Numbered from the stretch's first letter, positions 10,740-23,222 are shown. The stretch is 64,000 nucleotides of DNA from Acorus gramineus (GCA_030737835.1 JAUJYN010000033.1:372001-436000); one strand, 5' to 3'. Numbers and translations: made by a program. Notes: generated by a model not told the origin, from the letters alone.

Positions 10740-11172
10740 ACCCAAAAGGGGTTAGACCTTAAGAGGAATACAAGGATTCTCATTCTCTCTCGCTTTGATC
10801 ACTATCACTTAGTGTAATCTCTAGACCAAGGAAGTAGTGAAGAGTACCAAGATCTTTCATCTGAAACTGTCGACTGAGGTGATATTTGACCAGAGTAATA
10901 CCAGTGGAGTCATCGCCTGTGATAATCATGCCGTCAGTATTGTTAGTCAGTTTGTCTTGGCTCCTCGATTAATGCATTATGGTGCTCTTATCCGGATTCT
11001 CAGATATTTGCGTGGTAGTATCACTAGATTGATATATCTGTCATCCTCTTCGACTTTGGTTCTCTTGGCTTACATTAATACTGATTGGGCTAGAGACCCG
11101 ACCACTAGATGCTCCACCACTCGGTTCTGCATATTTGTTGGAGATTCCATCATCTCCTGGCGCAGCAAGAAA
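10740..11172 (+). pseudogene. Ty1/Copia remnant, RNase H part
   Basis: The open frame 10837-11301 encodes, before it runs into the solo LTR at 11173, a Copia reverse transcriptase/RNase H tail: a VSQFVLAPRLMHYGALIRI-type helix, an ADWAGDP-like DWARDPTTR and an SWRSKK motif. The region just upstream (10748-10800) resembles the interior of the LTR at 14566 (AAGAGGAATACAAGGATTCT). Gag, protease, integrase and most of RT are gone. The reading frame is interrupted exactly by the LTR insertion and resumes after the duplicated AGAAA at 14345. Confidence 0.75.
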
Positions 11173-14100
11173 TGTCACGCCCCAGGGCGGCCGTCCCCGG
11201 AACGAGGCAAGTGTATATATGATATCAGCAGTCAATACAAGAAGTCAGTAATATACCCTAAACAACATCAACAATTTCAACACAGACAACAAAGGGGCTG
11301 ACATGATATATACACAAATAGCGGAAGCTAAAAGACTGAATCTGTAACTCAAAGACATATTACAGACTCGATACACAATCGAATGTCCTGTGAGAGCCAA
11401 TATATACAAAGACATCCAAATAAAATACAAACGCGTGCCCAAGCACGGAATACAATACATACAGTCAAAAGGGATGCTGATAGCCTCTAAAACTCACGGG
11501 ACGTGGCGCTACTCCGCTACTGATGAAGTCCCTCGGGGAGCTCCTCCTTTAGTTCCGACTCAGATGACACTGGAGAAAATAATTATGCGAGGGGTGAGCC
11601 ACACGCTCAGTGAATAACACAACCCATGCATCACAACTTATATTAACCACCAGAAATTATTAACCACAATTTTATTCAAGCCACGAAGTGGCAGGGAACT
11701 AAACAATCTAGTGGGTCGCTATATCGCCGACCCACTACACCCTCACCCTCACCCCTCAATATGGTGACATAGGATATTGGGACTGACTACACAAATCCAG
11801 CGGGTCGCTACATCGCCGACCCACCACACCCTCACCCTCACCCCTCAATATGGTGACATAGGATATTGGGACTAACTAGACTGTTGGTCACCCTTGGTCC
11901 ACCGATAGTCTCTCCCCACTCCGTAGGCCGCTTGGCCACTCCCACATTCAGCACAGTCCTTCCCAAATCAAAAGGTGCCTACTAATGGGAACCCTCCACG
12001 GGACAGCCTTTCTAACGCCGGGGCAGTCTCTACACGGATCCAACGAAGGGAACAGAACAGCCTATCCATACGCATATGATCCACTCGGATCCGCTGACAA
12101 CACATCACAACTACTCTAATGTCATGAATTCTTCAGAATTCCTCCAGGGCGCATAACCAAGATGCGGGGAACATATATAATGATAATTAACGAGGGTTAT
12201 AATATTATTGGGAAAATAAACCTTGGGAGGGCACCATGAGGTCCCGATATAGGACATCCCGACAACCAAACAAGGAACACGGAGTACCCTAGCCCGGGTC
12301 TCAATGTTGACCTCGCAAGGCCCCTCCCTATAATATTATCTAAGACATGCTAATAATCATATGCTAACATTTAATTTAATAAATTAAACTAGTAGGACGC
12401 ATGCATAGGCCGAGGCTTCCTAGCATGAGAACAGGGTGACAGGATGCATGGCTCTTACACATATTCTAAGGGTGCAAGTCCCTAACATACAAAGTCTAGG
12501 GTAGCATGCATACTACATAGCATGAGAACAGGGTGACAGGATGCATGGCTCTTACACATATACTAAGGGTGCAAGTCCCTAACATACAAAGTCTAGGGTG
12601 GCATGCATACTACATATTCATCATGCTTGCATGGATTATATATTACACAAGTTAATATAGACTATAGTGCCCCAGGGGAGGACGGTATACGCCCAAGTGC
12701 ATATAGCGCCTCCCTATTGGGTTGGATTGTCCCACTCACCGATAGTCGAGTCGTCGCGCGACCGTCCGTCGAGATCTGCAAAATAGGGTAATCAATCCGG
12801 TGAGTAAAATACACAATATATACCAAAAATACTCTAAAAATACACAACACTTGGGCAAACGTACATACGGCCCGTACGCACGCGAGCCCGAGCATCCCGA
12901 CTCACTCCCGAACCCCCGGGCAGCCGCACGCATGGCCACCCGCCCCGGGCGCACAGCCAAGCCCCGGCCCGCTCGCCCAGACGCATTGCCGAGCCCAGCT
13001 TGCACGCCCGGACACCCTGCCGAGCCCCCCACCGGTGCACCACGCGCTCACTGCGCTCCAGCGCAGCCACTCGCGCGCACACTTGCACGCCCAGCGCCCC
13101 ATCGCAGCATCCCGCGCGCACTACCCGCTCGTCCAGCCCCGGGTGCACCCGTACGCACTGCGCCCCAGCGCAGCTCCCCGCACGCGCACCCGCCCGCACT
13201 TCGCCCCAGCGCAGTGCCCCGCACACACTCCCCGCTCGGCGCCCTGCGCGCATTACCCGCACGTTGCCCCGCGCGCACGGCACGCACTGCGCCTCCCGCA
13301 GCGCCCCGCGCGCACGCCCCTGCAAGGCGCCCAGCGCGCAGCACCCGAACACTGCTGCTCCACCCGTGCGCACGCACGCATGCCCTGCCACCTGCCCGAC
13401 AGCACCCAGCCCTGCGCCTGCCTGTGCTGCCCAGGACAGCCCTACCACCACCCCCATGGCCACCAACCGCCGCCAAACAGCCACCCACCGCCACCCACAG
13501 CCACCCCAACCCAAAAACTTCCTCCTAACATGCATGTAAACAAGAAAGGAAGGAAAGGAGGCCTCACCCAAGGAAGGAAAGGAAGGAAAGGAAGATCGGT
13601 TGCTCTTCGCGCACCGAAACACTTCCTCCAAGGTCACCACCACCAAGATCTCCTTCAGCCTTCGAAATGGCTGAAATCAGAGGAGAAAAGAGGGCGTGAG
13701 AAGGGGTCACACACGTGGGAACTCGAATCCGAGACCACCGGAAGGTAGATCGGGAGCTCACCTATCTTTTCTCTCCTTTGGGTTTTTGGTTTTGACCACT
13801 TGAACTAGGTCACATGGAGGTTTTAAAGAGAGGGAGAGAGAGAGAGAAAAAAATTGGAGAAGATGATGAATAGTGGGAGGTTTGAAGTCGTAGGATTTCT
13901 TTATACTCACTCCCCCCCACCAAACACTCTCACACCCACTTAGATTAGCCCTAATTAGGTTTATGCTAGGATTAGGGGGGGGTTTAAGTGTGGTTTGACC
14001 CTAGTCAACTCAACCACACTAAAATCCAAACTCATTTGACCAAGTCAAAGGTCAACTTTGACCAAGTCAAGTCTCCAAATGACTTTTCGCTCGGTCAAAA

Positions 14101-14344
14101 CCCGGATACGCTTTGGAACTGCGAAATTCTGAAACGTTACCGGAATTCGATGAAATTTTGTGAGTGGCTTGGAATGGCACCAGGACACATAATATGCAGT
14201 TAGATTTTTAATCGGAGCCCTCAAACTCAAGGTGATAGCTAAAAGCCCGAATTTTAGCGGTTCCGATCGAAAACGAAAAAGGCTGAAAAACTGCCAGAAT
14301 GTTCCAATGGTGACCAGAAGGTTAAAAGTGACACATATATAACA
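11173..14344 (-). mobile_element. Solo LTR, 3.17 kb, Tekay/Del-like
   Basis: It begins TGTCACGCCCC and ends CACATATATAACA, i.e. on minus TGTTATATATGTG...GGGGCGTGACA. The perfect target duplication AGAAA flanks it (11168-11172, 14345-14349). Inside, on minus, are the U3 block with CGATCGGAACCGCTAAAAT, the GC-rich array (12870-13480), micro-exon-like and hairpin segments (12670-12790), and two G-rich-run-plus-hairpin modules (11711-11760, 11802-11850). No internal region exists, so it is a product of LTR-LTR recombination. It disrupts the Copia RNase H gene. The long frames through the GC-rich array are compositional. Confidence 0.9.
11711..11735 (-). promoter_or_regulatory. Conserved hairpin next to G-rich run
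   Basis: Perfect 8-bp arms GTGGGTCG/CGACCCAC (11711-11718, 11728-11735) around a 9-nt loop. On minus the hairpin directly follows a GGGTGAGGGTGAGGGTG run (11736-11755). A second copy is at 11802-11822. Confidence 0.65.
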
Positions 14345-14700
14345 AGAAACATGAGGTTGTTTCTCTTTCCAGCATAAAAGACCAAACACGTTTAGATCGA
14401 TTGTCATTTCGTTTGTCAACACTTTCTTGTAGAGATATTATAGCTTCTGCATATTTCCTTTGCTGAGCAGCTTGTTGATTCTTCATAAAAACACATCCAG
14501 TTCCTCCATTCTAATTTCTCATTTACAAACTCACTTTGTATGATCCACCGTGAGTTTGAGGGGCCTGTTAGATTATATATATATGTCATTACATATATTC
14601 TATATTACATGTGTAACTCCTATGTAATTGTTTATATAAAGAGCTTATGTCCTAAGAGGAATACAAGGATTCTCATTCTCTGTCTCTCTGATTGTAGCAA
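14345..14700 (+). mobile_element. Copia remnant, 3' end with LTR fragment
   Basis: It continues the Copia gene after the solo LTR: EVVSLSS-type RNase H codons, then after an internal deletion a C-terminal FLIYKLTLYDPP-like end. A G-rich PPT-like GAGTTTGAGGGGCC follows, and an LTR start TGTTAGATTATATATATATG at 14566. The LTR fades out near 14700 without a clear end. Confidence 0.6.
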
Positions 14701-16067
14701 GGTTGTAATGAATTGAGAACCTAATGGAAGTATTAAAAAAAAAGTGGTGAAGATGGTTGATATATTTATAGGAGAACAGATAATGTCATCAATCGAGGTT
14801 TCTTTGAATGATCTTGTTTTTTTTTTGTGTTCTTTTTTTTTTATCTGTTTTTCTTTTTCTATTTCATAATAAAATAATAAAAATATATACATTACATGAG
14901 ACTATTTAAATGATCAATATATTGGTAGAACGGCGCAAAAGAGAAGGTTACAAAGAAGAATTTTACATGAACCATAAGGTTAGAAGATATAAAACGAATG
15001 GCGATAATATGCGTGATAACATTGCAAATTCAATGTGGAGAGATTGTTGATGTCTTGTTAGCATATTTTTGTATTGATTTGTCTTTTAAAGCTTTATTTA
15101 TTTAAAAATATTTAACAAGTGATTTTAGATTACTTTTTATATTATATTTAGATTAGCTGCCAAACAATATTTTATATTTTCTTATTTTCTATTAGTCTAA
15201 TACAAACAATACATTTTTTATTTTCTTTTATTTTCAATCATAGGCATAAACAACAATTTTTATTTTCTGTCATTTTTTCATCACTTGCACAAACAATAAT
15301 TTTTATTTTTCATCACTTTCCATTGCAGGCACAAACACCATATAAACTAGTTAAACTAGTTTCCTTTTTACTCAAATTTCATCACTTTCCTTCAATTTCT
15401 CTTTGTGTTTGTGCACAAAAACACCCTTAGTGTTGTAAATGGAATCAATGCAATTCAAATACAGGCCTCAAGCACTTTTTTGCACGCCAGAAATACTTGC
15501 TTGTCATTGTCGAGTGTGACAATGTGATATATTATGATTGGTCTCCAAGATGATACAATTAGAACCTTAATTAGGCCTTTTGTTAATAATCTTTTTGATT
15601 ATACAGAGCAGAATTGTGCCAAAAATATGGTTCTTGTAAATTTTTTTTATATATAAAATGGATGCTCTCCTAGGTTTGAAATCATGACCTCTTTAATGCT
15701 CTACTTTAAGTACTGTCTTGGCTCTTGTAACTTTTTTAGGGGGGGGGGGACTATATCAATAATGGCTAAAAAACGTATTTGTTAAATTACATATGTATTA
15801 TATATTATTATTATTATATTACACGCATATTACGTCTTGTACTATTAGATAAAGGGTTTTAGTCCATTTCTAATAGAATTATGTCTCATTATTATTTATC
15901 TTTTTAACTCTAATAGTATTTAACTATGAGCTCTTGGTTAATAAACATAAGAGCAATGTTTTTTGCACATTCACTACTAATTGACCAATTCAAAACCTGT
16001 TTACACCACGTTTTTGTTCGTCAAGAGTAGTCAAGATGAGTAGATGACGGATGACCAACAAAATATA
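14701..16067. other. AT-rich non-coding stretch
   Basis: Very AT-rich, with repeated TTTTTATTTTC and CACTTGCACAAACAATAA blocks (15190-15420). A G run of about 9 is at 15741-15749. No coding signal or paired termini found. Confidence 0.4.
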
Positions 16068-17219
16068 GGAAAAAATTCAAATAATCCCTTACAAACATAT
16101 AAAAATTTAAATAACCCCCTGTAAACATATTTAAAATTCAAATCATCACCTGAGTTAAATTAACACTGGAATTAGAATATTCCTTGAATATTCTGTTATC
16201 TTAACTCAATCAAAATTCAATAATGCATTTAGGTCCCTATAAACTGGCAAAAATTCAAATACCCCCTTACCGGAGTGTTTTACCCCTCCCACTCAATAGA
16301 CCTCCTCCTTCTTCTTCCTCGAACCTCCACTACCCAATCAACTATTTTGAACCCGACCACCGGCGGCATGTGCGCGGCCTCCCAAAAGAGGCTGACAAGC
16401 ATGGCATTGTTGTATATTTGTTACAGTGATGAAAGGAGACCATATCAGTTAAAGAAGAGCCTGAGTAACTCCCACCATGGTTACCGTTTATAAGGCAATT
16501 CAAAAGCAATGAAAATCAAGATTTCATTAAAAAAAAATTATTTTTTTCAAAATCCATACGTCCGATGACTCTCCTGGTCGACTCCGACGACAAGGCTACG
16601 GAGCTCTGCCCCTTCTTCTCTGCTCTTCCACTTTCCCTCCTCCCCCTCATCTACGACTGACTCCGTCTCCCTCACCGACTCCCACCTATCCATCTCCGCT
16701 GTCACCTCCTTCTCCGGCGTCATCCTCGCCCACCTCCTCATCGGCCCGGCATGCAACCTCCTAGGCCGGCAGCCACCACTGCGGTCATCTCTCGCTCAAC
16801 AGCGCGCTTCGTGTTCGCGCTCTCCACCGTCGGATTCCCCAAAGCCTTCATCACCATCCGATTCTTCATCGGGTTCTCGCTTTCGAGGTTCTTGTCCAAC
16901 CAACACTCGATGAGCTCTCTGTTTTCGTCGAACGTCTCTGGTTTCACAAACGGCGTGTCTTCGGGATTGGGCCAACAATGAAGGTGATGAAAGGTGTTAT
17001 TAGATTTTTAGGGTTTCTCAACTGGATTAAACGGGAAAGGGTATAATAGTAACTTCCCATACTGGGTTTAAGTCAGGTTAACGTTGAGTTAAAGAAACTG
17101 ACAAAAGGGGTGAATTAGATTTTGAATATGTTTGTAAAGGTTATTTTGATTTTGAAAGTTTGCAGGGTATTATTATCTACATTCTCATATGTTTGCAGGG
17201 GGTCATTTGAATTTTTTCC
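16068..17219. mobile_element. Pack-MULE-like element with long terminal inverted repeats
   Basis: The ends are long, imperfect inverted repeats of roughly 85-100 bp: left GGAAAAAATTCAAATAATCC, right GGTCATTTGAATTTTTTCC, with further matches through the ACAAACATAT blocks. The flanks CAAAATATA (16059-16067) and TAAAATATA (17220-17228) match at 8 of 9 positions, as expected for the 9-bp duplication of Mutator-like elements. Between the repeats lies GC-richer, gene-like sequence (16275-17000) unlike the AT-rich surroundings, including an NRT2-like fragment. No transposase is present, so it would need a MULE enzyme in trans. Confidence 0.75.
16564..16981 (+). pseudogene. Captured NRT2-like nitrate transporter fragment
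   Basis: Read on plus with one or two frame changes, the segment follows the N-terminal half of plant NRT2 high-affinity nitrate transporters (major facilitator family). It has a VDSDDKATEL stretch as at the NRT2 N terminus, then SFSGVILAHLLIGPACNLLG, which resembles the conserved loop between helices 2 and 3, then RFFIGFSL, SNQHSMSSLFSSN and GFTNGVSSGLG, which resemble the RFFIGFSLATFVS..YWMSSMFS...GLANG..AGWGN region. The stretch between the first two parts is shortened. A TGA at about 16659 and a frame change near 16790 break it. It sits wholly inside the Pack-MULE-like element, so it is captured host coding sequence, probably with introns lost or absent. Identification is from memory of the family. 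Confidence 0.65.
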
Positions 17220-17228
17220 TAAAATATA

Positions 17229-17608
17229 TTTATCCAATTAATCTGATTATTAGTTGACAATTATCGACAATTGAGATTCCAATCCATGACTATCTAATAA
17301 TGCATTCCTTGGATTCCCCTCTTTGCAAGAAGTTAATCTGGTTTCAAACACCATTTTTTGGGCTTCGGCCCCGGTGACCATACATTTCATCGTAGCCTAT
17401 TGATTTTATTTTTTTTGGCGGGGTTTTGTTGGGAGGGTGTGGTTGGTTTATCTTGTATCCTATGATATATATTTATTTCAATGTAATAACCTAGGTATAA
17501 TTATTTTGAAGCTACAAAATCGTGTATGCGCTTTTTTTATAGTTGAATTTAAGTGGAGCACTATATTGTGTCCAATATTTTGGCATTTGAAGGGCCAAAA
17601 ATTTAACC
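17229..17608. other. Unassigned AT-rich stretch
   Basis: Between the MULE-like element and an LTR-like segment. No coding or terminal-repeat signal seen. Confidence 0.35.
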
Positions 17609-17823
17609 TGTCGGGTTCGGGTTAACTGATCTGACCACTCCCGTTCTCCTCCTTCTAGTTCTATCGTTGTTCGCCGGGGAGTACTCCTTAAACGCCGTGC
17701 ACACAGGGAGGTGGGGACTTGCGAAAAACCCTCTAACGCTTAAGTCAGTTAAGGTGGCCGAAGAATGATTATTTTAAAAGAAAATGTACATACCTTTTCG
17801 GTGAGAAGTTACCCCTTCTTTAT
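17609..17823 (+). mobile_element. Possible start of a degenerate Gypsy LTR, interrupted at 17824
   Basis: It starts TGTCGGGTTCGGGTTAACTG and contains CGGGGAGTACTCC...ACGCTTAAGTCAG, a type of sequence I associate with LTRs of Tat-type Gypsy elements. The solo LTR at 17824-33261 is inserted here and the continuation is at 33262. Weak assignment. Confidence 0.35.
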
Positions 17824-18177
17824 TGTTGTGCATGTGTTATTTGGAGCTTTATTTTTTAGATCGGAGTCACTAAAATTTTAGCTTTTAGCAATCTGCGTGA
17901 GTTTGAGTACTCTGATTGAAAATCTAATTGAATATTATGGGTCTTGGTGCTGTTTTGTACTACCCATAAAATTTTTATCGAATTCCGGTATCGTTTGGGT
18001 AAAATATGCAATTCCAAATCGCATCCGAGTTTGATCGTTACTGGATTGGGAGGTGGGATTTGAAATGCACACGTCTAAGTGGGGGACTTTTGACATAGTG
18101 AAGAGGGAGATTTGTTGTGTTGTGTGGCTGGTTGACTAGGTCAACCCCCACCAAACAACTTTTTGTCCATTAAGTGC

Positions 18178-18219
<42 letters not shown>

Positions 18220-21188
18220 AAGTGCAAAAAGAGGCCATCCGACCCTCTCTTTTGCCTCTCTTTCACTTCCCTTTTTGTGTGTATTTGGTGGAGAAGAAGA
18301 AGGAGATCAAGTAGAAGAGAAGATCAAGGTGAGTTGTGTGTGTAAGTGTGTTGTTGTTCTCCTCTCTTTCTCCTCCTCCTCTAGCTCCTCTCATGGTTCC
18401 TCCCTGTTTTCCCCATCCCCCCTGGTGAGCAAGAAGAAGAGCATCCAAGGCTGAGGTGGTGGAAGCGGTGGTGGCGGTCGAGGTGGTCAAGGGTGTGCTT
18501 GCGAGCCCCTACATCTCCCCCTTCCCTCCCCTTCTCATTTGGTGAGCTTTCTCTCTTCTTTTTCTGGTTTTTATGCATGTTTTCTAGCATGTATGGGTGT
18601 CTTAATGGTCATGCATGTTAGGTGTATGGGGTTTGTGGCGTGAGGAGAGCTAGGGAGGGGTTTTGGGTGCGGGGGCGCGCAGGAGAGCGCGAGTGTACGC
18701 GGGGTGCGTAGGGGGTGTCCGCGCGTGTCCGCTGCGCGGACCAGGGGTGGGGGGGAGCGCAGGGCGCGCGTCCGGGCACGCGGGGAGTGCTGGAAGATGC
18801 GGGTTGGCGCACGCGCGTGCGAGGCGGCGGCGTGGGGCTGCCCGGGGCTCGGGTTAGCGTGCTGGTCAGCATTCTTAGGTTGGGTGTCTAGGGCTCGGGC
18901 ATGCGTGCGCGGACACGTATTTGCATGCGTGCGCGCTCGTATGCGTGCGTGTCTAAGTCCTTAGCCTGTTTAATCAATTCGTTGATGTTGTTTTGGAGTT
19001 ATACTCTTCCTTTTGATGCCTTTGCCTTGCAAATCTCATCGATTGGATGCGTGACGATCCGGGTATCGGTGAGTGGTTCGATCCAACCCTTCGGGGAGCG
19101 CTCGATGCACGTAGTTGTGCATTGCGCATCCATGGGGCTTCTTTGCACCCTAAATATGCTAGATATCTTGCATGCTAGGCTTGTATAGTTCGTATATTGT
19201 GAAGAACCCCCTTTTCTACTGTGTACTTGCTTATGTATTGTATTTATGTATGAATGATTGTGTTGCATGCGCCCTTCTTGTATGGGCATGTGTTCTGTGT
19301 GTTTATATAGATGTATAGAATGTGGCATGCCTTAGGTAGTTCTTATTTAAATACTACCCATATGTTAGTAAGCATTGGTAAATACCGGGTGCATAATTAA
19401 TATTCCCTTGTCATAAGAAATGAGGGCCTGGTATAGTTGTTGCGCCCATCTTGTTGGGGCAAAGCTATGACCAGCTTCCTGAGATGATGAGGTCTTCTCT
19501 CTCTCTCTCACCCTCCCTCTTTGCGCGAAGTGAGTAGGTAGATGTGGTTCCTACTTGACTCATGTTTGCTTGGGAATATTGGCATGCGCCAGTTGGTGCG
19601 CAAGATCGTGCTTAGCCTTTCCCTTTTAAGTTAGTGATATCCAACGCATGTTAGGTTGTACCTGGTATGCTTGTATGATTAATGGCATCGTATGCATGTG
19701 TAGTTAGGCCATGATTTGTATGTATGTTGCATGATATGTTGTTTATGATGTATATTCATGTTAGGAGAACCCCTATAGTCAATTATTATGTTATCGTGTA
19801 CGTGGTCCATGTACATAACTTGTTATATATGTGTCACTTTTAGCCTTTTGGTCACCTTTGGGACATTTCTGGCAGTTTTCCAATTTTTCTTTTTTTCGAT
19901 CGGAACCGCTAAAATTTTAGACTTTTAGCTATCTGCATGAGCTCGAGAACTCTGATTGAAAATCTAACTGCACATTATGAGTCATGGTGCCATTTCGAGC
20001 CACTCACAAAAATTTCGTCGAATTCCGGTAACGTTTTAGAAAATTTGGCAGTTCCGAATCGTATCCGGGTTTTGACCGATTTTGGAATGTCAAAGGGGGA
20101 CTTGACCAAGTCAAGAAGACTTGGACCAAGTCAAATTTGACCATTGACTTGGTCAAGCCTTTTTGTTTTTTTGTATGGTTGGGTTGACTCAAAGTCAAGC
20201 CTCACCAACTTTTTTTTTCTCATTAATGTGTGTGTGTGTGTTACCATACTTGGGCATCCCCCTTCAATCCCCATCTCCATCTCCCTCTCCCTCACTCCTT
20301 CACTCCCTCTTCCTTCCTTATTTGTTCCAAATAGAGGTAGTAAAAGAAGAAGAAGAAGAAGAAAGACCTAGAAAGGAGAAGAGAAGGTATGTGTGTGTGC
20401 AATCTTTGTGTGGTGTTTGTTTTTGTTTCCCTTCTCTCTATCTCCCTCTCATGCCTCTTCCCCACCCCTGTTTTCAGCCATTTTAGGGCTTGAAGAGTGG
20501 CTGAGAAGGTGGTGGTGTTGGTGGTGGCGGTTGTGGTGGTTTGGTGCGCAAAGGGCACCCGAGTTTCCCCCCTTTTCCTTCCCCTCCTTTTTGGTAAGTT
20601 CTCCTCCTCCCTTAGCTTTGTTTAGATGATTGTTAGGGTTTTTTAAGTGGTCAAGCATGCCTTGCATAGGTGGTAGGGGGAGTGGGAGGGCTGAGGAGGG
20701 GGTGGGAGGGGTTCGGGCGCCCGCGCGGGGCCATCCGTGCACGTGCGCGCGCGTCTGCGCAAGCAGAGGGGCGCTGGCGCGCGCAGACGGGCGCGCTGGT
20801 GGGCGCACGCGCGTATGCGCAGGAGAGCGGGCGTGCGCGCGGGGTTCTACACGGGCGCGCAGTGTAGGAGAGGATGCGCGCGGCAGTGCGCCAAGGGTGC
20901 TGGGGCGCGTGCGTGCGTGCGCATGCGAGCGTGCGCGTGCGGGGGGCCATGCGTGTGGCTGCCCGAGGGTTCGGGTAGGTGTCGGGGCACTCGGACTCGC
21001 GTGTGTACGTGCGTGCTCGCATGCGTGCGAGTCCGTATGCATGCTTGTCCGAGTATTTGGTATTTTTAGTAAATTTCATGTATATTTGTGTAGTTTACTC
21101 ACCATATTGAATGCCCATGTCTTGCAGATCTTGGCGAACGGTCACACAACGACCTGGGTTGCGCTGAGTGGGTCAATCCAACCCAGTA

Positions 21189-21226
21189 GGAAGGCGTTTG
21201 ATGCACGTAGGCGTGCATTGCCCTCC
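21189..21226 (+). promoter_or_regulatory. Two-tier hairpin in LTR leader (group S version)
   Basis: Inner arms ATGCAC/GTGCAT (21201-21206, 21213-21218) with loop GTAGGC; outer arms GGAAGGC/GCCCTCC (21189-21195, 21220-21226) with one mismatch. The equivalent of 332-367 with different paired bases. Confidence 0.55.
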
Positions 21227-21837
21227 CCTGGGGCACCATAATTGCATATTAACTTGTGTCAATGAAAAACGATGTTAATGCATGTTTTACTATGATGTAA
21301 CCATGCCATATTAGACATTGTATGCTAGGGATATACATCCATGTATCATGTATAGAGGCCCATACATGTCTAGACACTATGTCCCATGCTTGAAAAGCCT
21401 TGATCTATGAATGTTTCCCATTTAGTTTAATTGGTATAAAATCGAAATGAGATTATTTTGGTATAAGCATGCCTTAGAGAATATTATAACCTTGTTGTTA
21501 TAATATATGTTTCCCCGCATCTCAGTTATGCGTCCTGGAGGAATTTTTGGGAATTCATGACATTAGTAGTGTTAGAAATCGTTGTCGACGGATCCAAGAG
21601 GATCGTATCCGTGTGAGTAGGCTGTTTTCTCCCCTTCGTTGGATCCGAGTAGGGACTCCCCGGCGTTGGGAAAGCTGTCCTGACAGAGGGATCCCATCTG
21701 TAGGTACCACCGACGCGTTCGGAGGGTACTGATCGTGGGAGTATACCAGGTAGAGGCTACGCGAGGGAGAGGCTACTAGTGGACCAAGGGTGGAGAGCAG
21801 TCTAGTCTGTCCCAAAAGGCCCATGTCACCCCTTAAA

Positions 21838-21881
21838 GGGTGAGGGTGAGGGTGGGGTGGGTCGGCGATGTTACGACCCAC
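21838..21881 (+). promoter_or_regulatory. G-rich run followed by hairpin
   Basis: GGGTGAGGGTGAGGGTGGGG, four G-runs compatible with a quadruplex, runs directly into a perfect 8-bp hairpin GTGGGTCG/CGACCCAC (21857-21864, 21874-21881) with loop GCGATGTTA. Confidence 0.6.
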
Positions 21882-23222
21882 TAGCTTGTACAGTTCCTCC
21901 CGTTTAGGGACTTTAATTATTATAAGGTTAATATGAGTTGTGTTGCATAGATTGTGCCATTCATTGAGCGTGTGGCTCACCCCTCGCATATTCTTTTCCT
22001 CCAGTTGTTACTGAGTCGGATTTGAAGGAGGAGCTCCCCGAGGCATCACATCAGTAGTGGAGTAGCGTTCACGTTTTGGGTTCTGCGAGTGAGAGGCCAT
22101 CAGCATCCCCTTCTTTGCTTGTATGTATTGTTATCCGTGCTTGGGCACAACACTTGTATTTGGATGTCTTTGTTTATATTGGCTCTCACAGGACAGTTGA
22201 TTATGTATTCTGGTCTGTAATATGTCTTTGAATTACAGACACAGTCGTTTAAGCTTCCGCTATAAGTATATATATTATGTCAGCTACATTACTGATTGTG
22301 TTGTGTTTTTCGATGTCGTTTAGAATCTTTTATTGATCTCCTGTATGGACTGTTGATATTATATATATTTGCCACGTACCGGGGACGGCCGCCTTGGGGC
22401 GTGACATAACTGCGATAGAATTCTCCTATTATAATTATGCGCATGTTAGACTAATTGTGCCTACCCATGCTAGGCGTGCGTATGACCCTTAGTCGGGTTG
22501 TACCTTATTAGTTAGAGCGCAAGCGATGTAATTGCCCTTGCATCCATGTGATGCACTCATTGGAATTCAGGAGAATTCATTGTTGTATCGGTTTTGTTAA
22601 ACCGGTGGTTATGGCATTAAGCTAGGCCTACCTGTGCTAGGCGCGTGTATGAACAGCCTATTGGGTCATGCCTTGGGCTTATTTCTGTCACGCCCCGGGG
22701 CGGCCAACCCCGGAACGCGGCAAATGTATATATATCATATCAGAAACCTACACAGGAGGTCAAATGCATATACTCTAAACCACAAATAAAATGACAACAC
22801 ATATCAAATAGGGCTGACATAATATATATACAATATAGCGGAAGCAAAAGACTGAATCTGTAAATAAAACATTCTACAGACTCGATACACAATCATACGT
22901 CCTGTGAGAGCCAATATACACCAATACATCCAAATATACATAACCACGTGCCAAGCACGAAAATAAAATACATACTGCCAAGAAAGGGATGCTGATAGCC
23001 TCTGGCACTCGCGGAACGTAGCGCTGCTCCGCTACTAAAGAAATCCCTCGGAAAGCTCCAACTGCTGCTCCGGCTCCAGCTCAGGCTCAGTGACCACTGG
23101 GGAAAAACATGTGCGAGGGGTGAGCCACACGCTCAGTGAACAGCACAACCCACGCATCACAGACAATATTTACCAATATTCCATTATTTTATCCAGCCAT
23201 CAATACATAACAACATAAACCA

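Larger units (their letters stand above)
19821..22406 (+). mobile_element. Solo LTR, 2.59 kb, group S
   Basis: It starts TGTTATATATGTGTCAC and ends GGGGCGTGACA, with the perfect target duplication TAACT (19816-19820, 22407-22411). It is inserted in the older LTR 17824-33261. Internal order: U3 block CGATCGGAACCGCTAAAAT, (GT)n tract (20228-20241), GGTATGTG donor-like site (20387), TTTTCAG (20473), TTTGGTAAGT donor (20592), GC-rich array (20700-21050), CTTGCAG micro-exon segment (21128-21163) whose donor has decayed to GCTGAG, two-tier hairpin (21189-21226), and a G-rich run with hairpin (21838-21881). No PBS or coding region, so it is a recombination product. Confidence 0.9.

Noticed and set aside
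12834..13646. Long overlapping frames (up to 270 codons) on both strands of the GC-rich LTR array
   Set aside because: All phases are open because GC-rich sequence lacks stops. The products are Arg/Ala/Pro low-complexity and the same occurs in every LTR copy (18.6, 20.7, 24.5, 30.5, 46.5, 54.5 kb).
21838..21860. GGGTGA repeats as interstitial telomere sequence
   Set aside because: The plant telomere unit is TTTAGGG. GGGTGA runs here are short, always at the same LTR position and tied to a hairpin.
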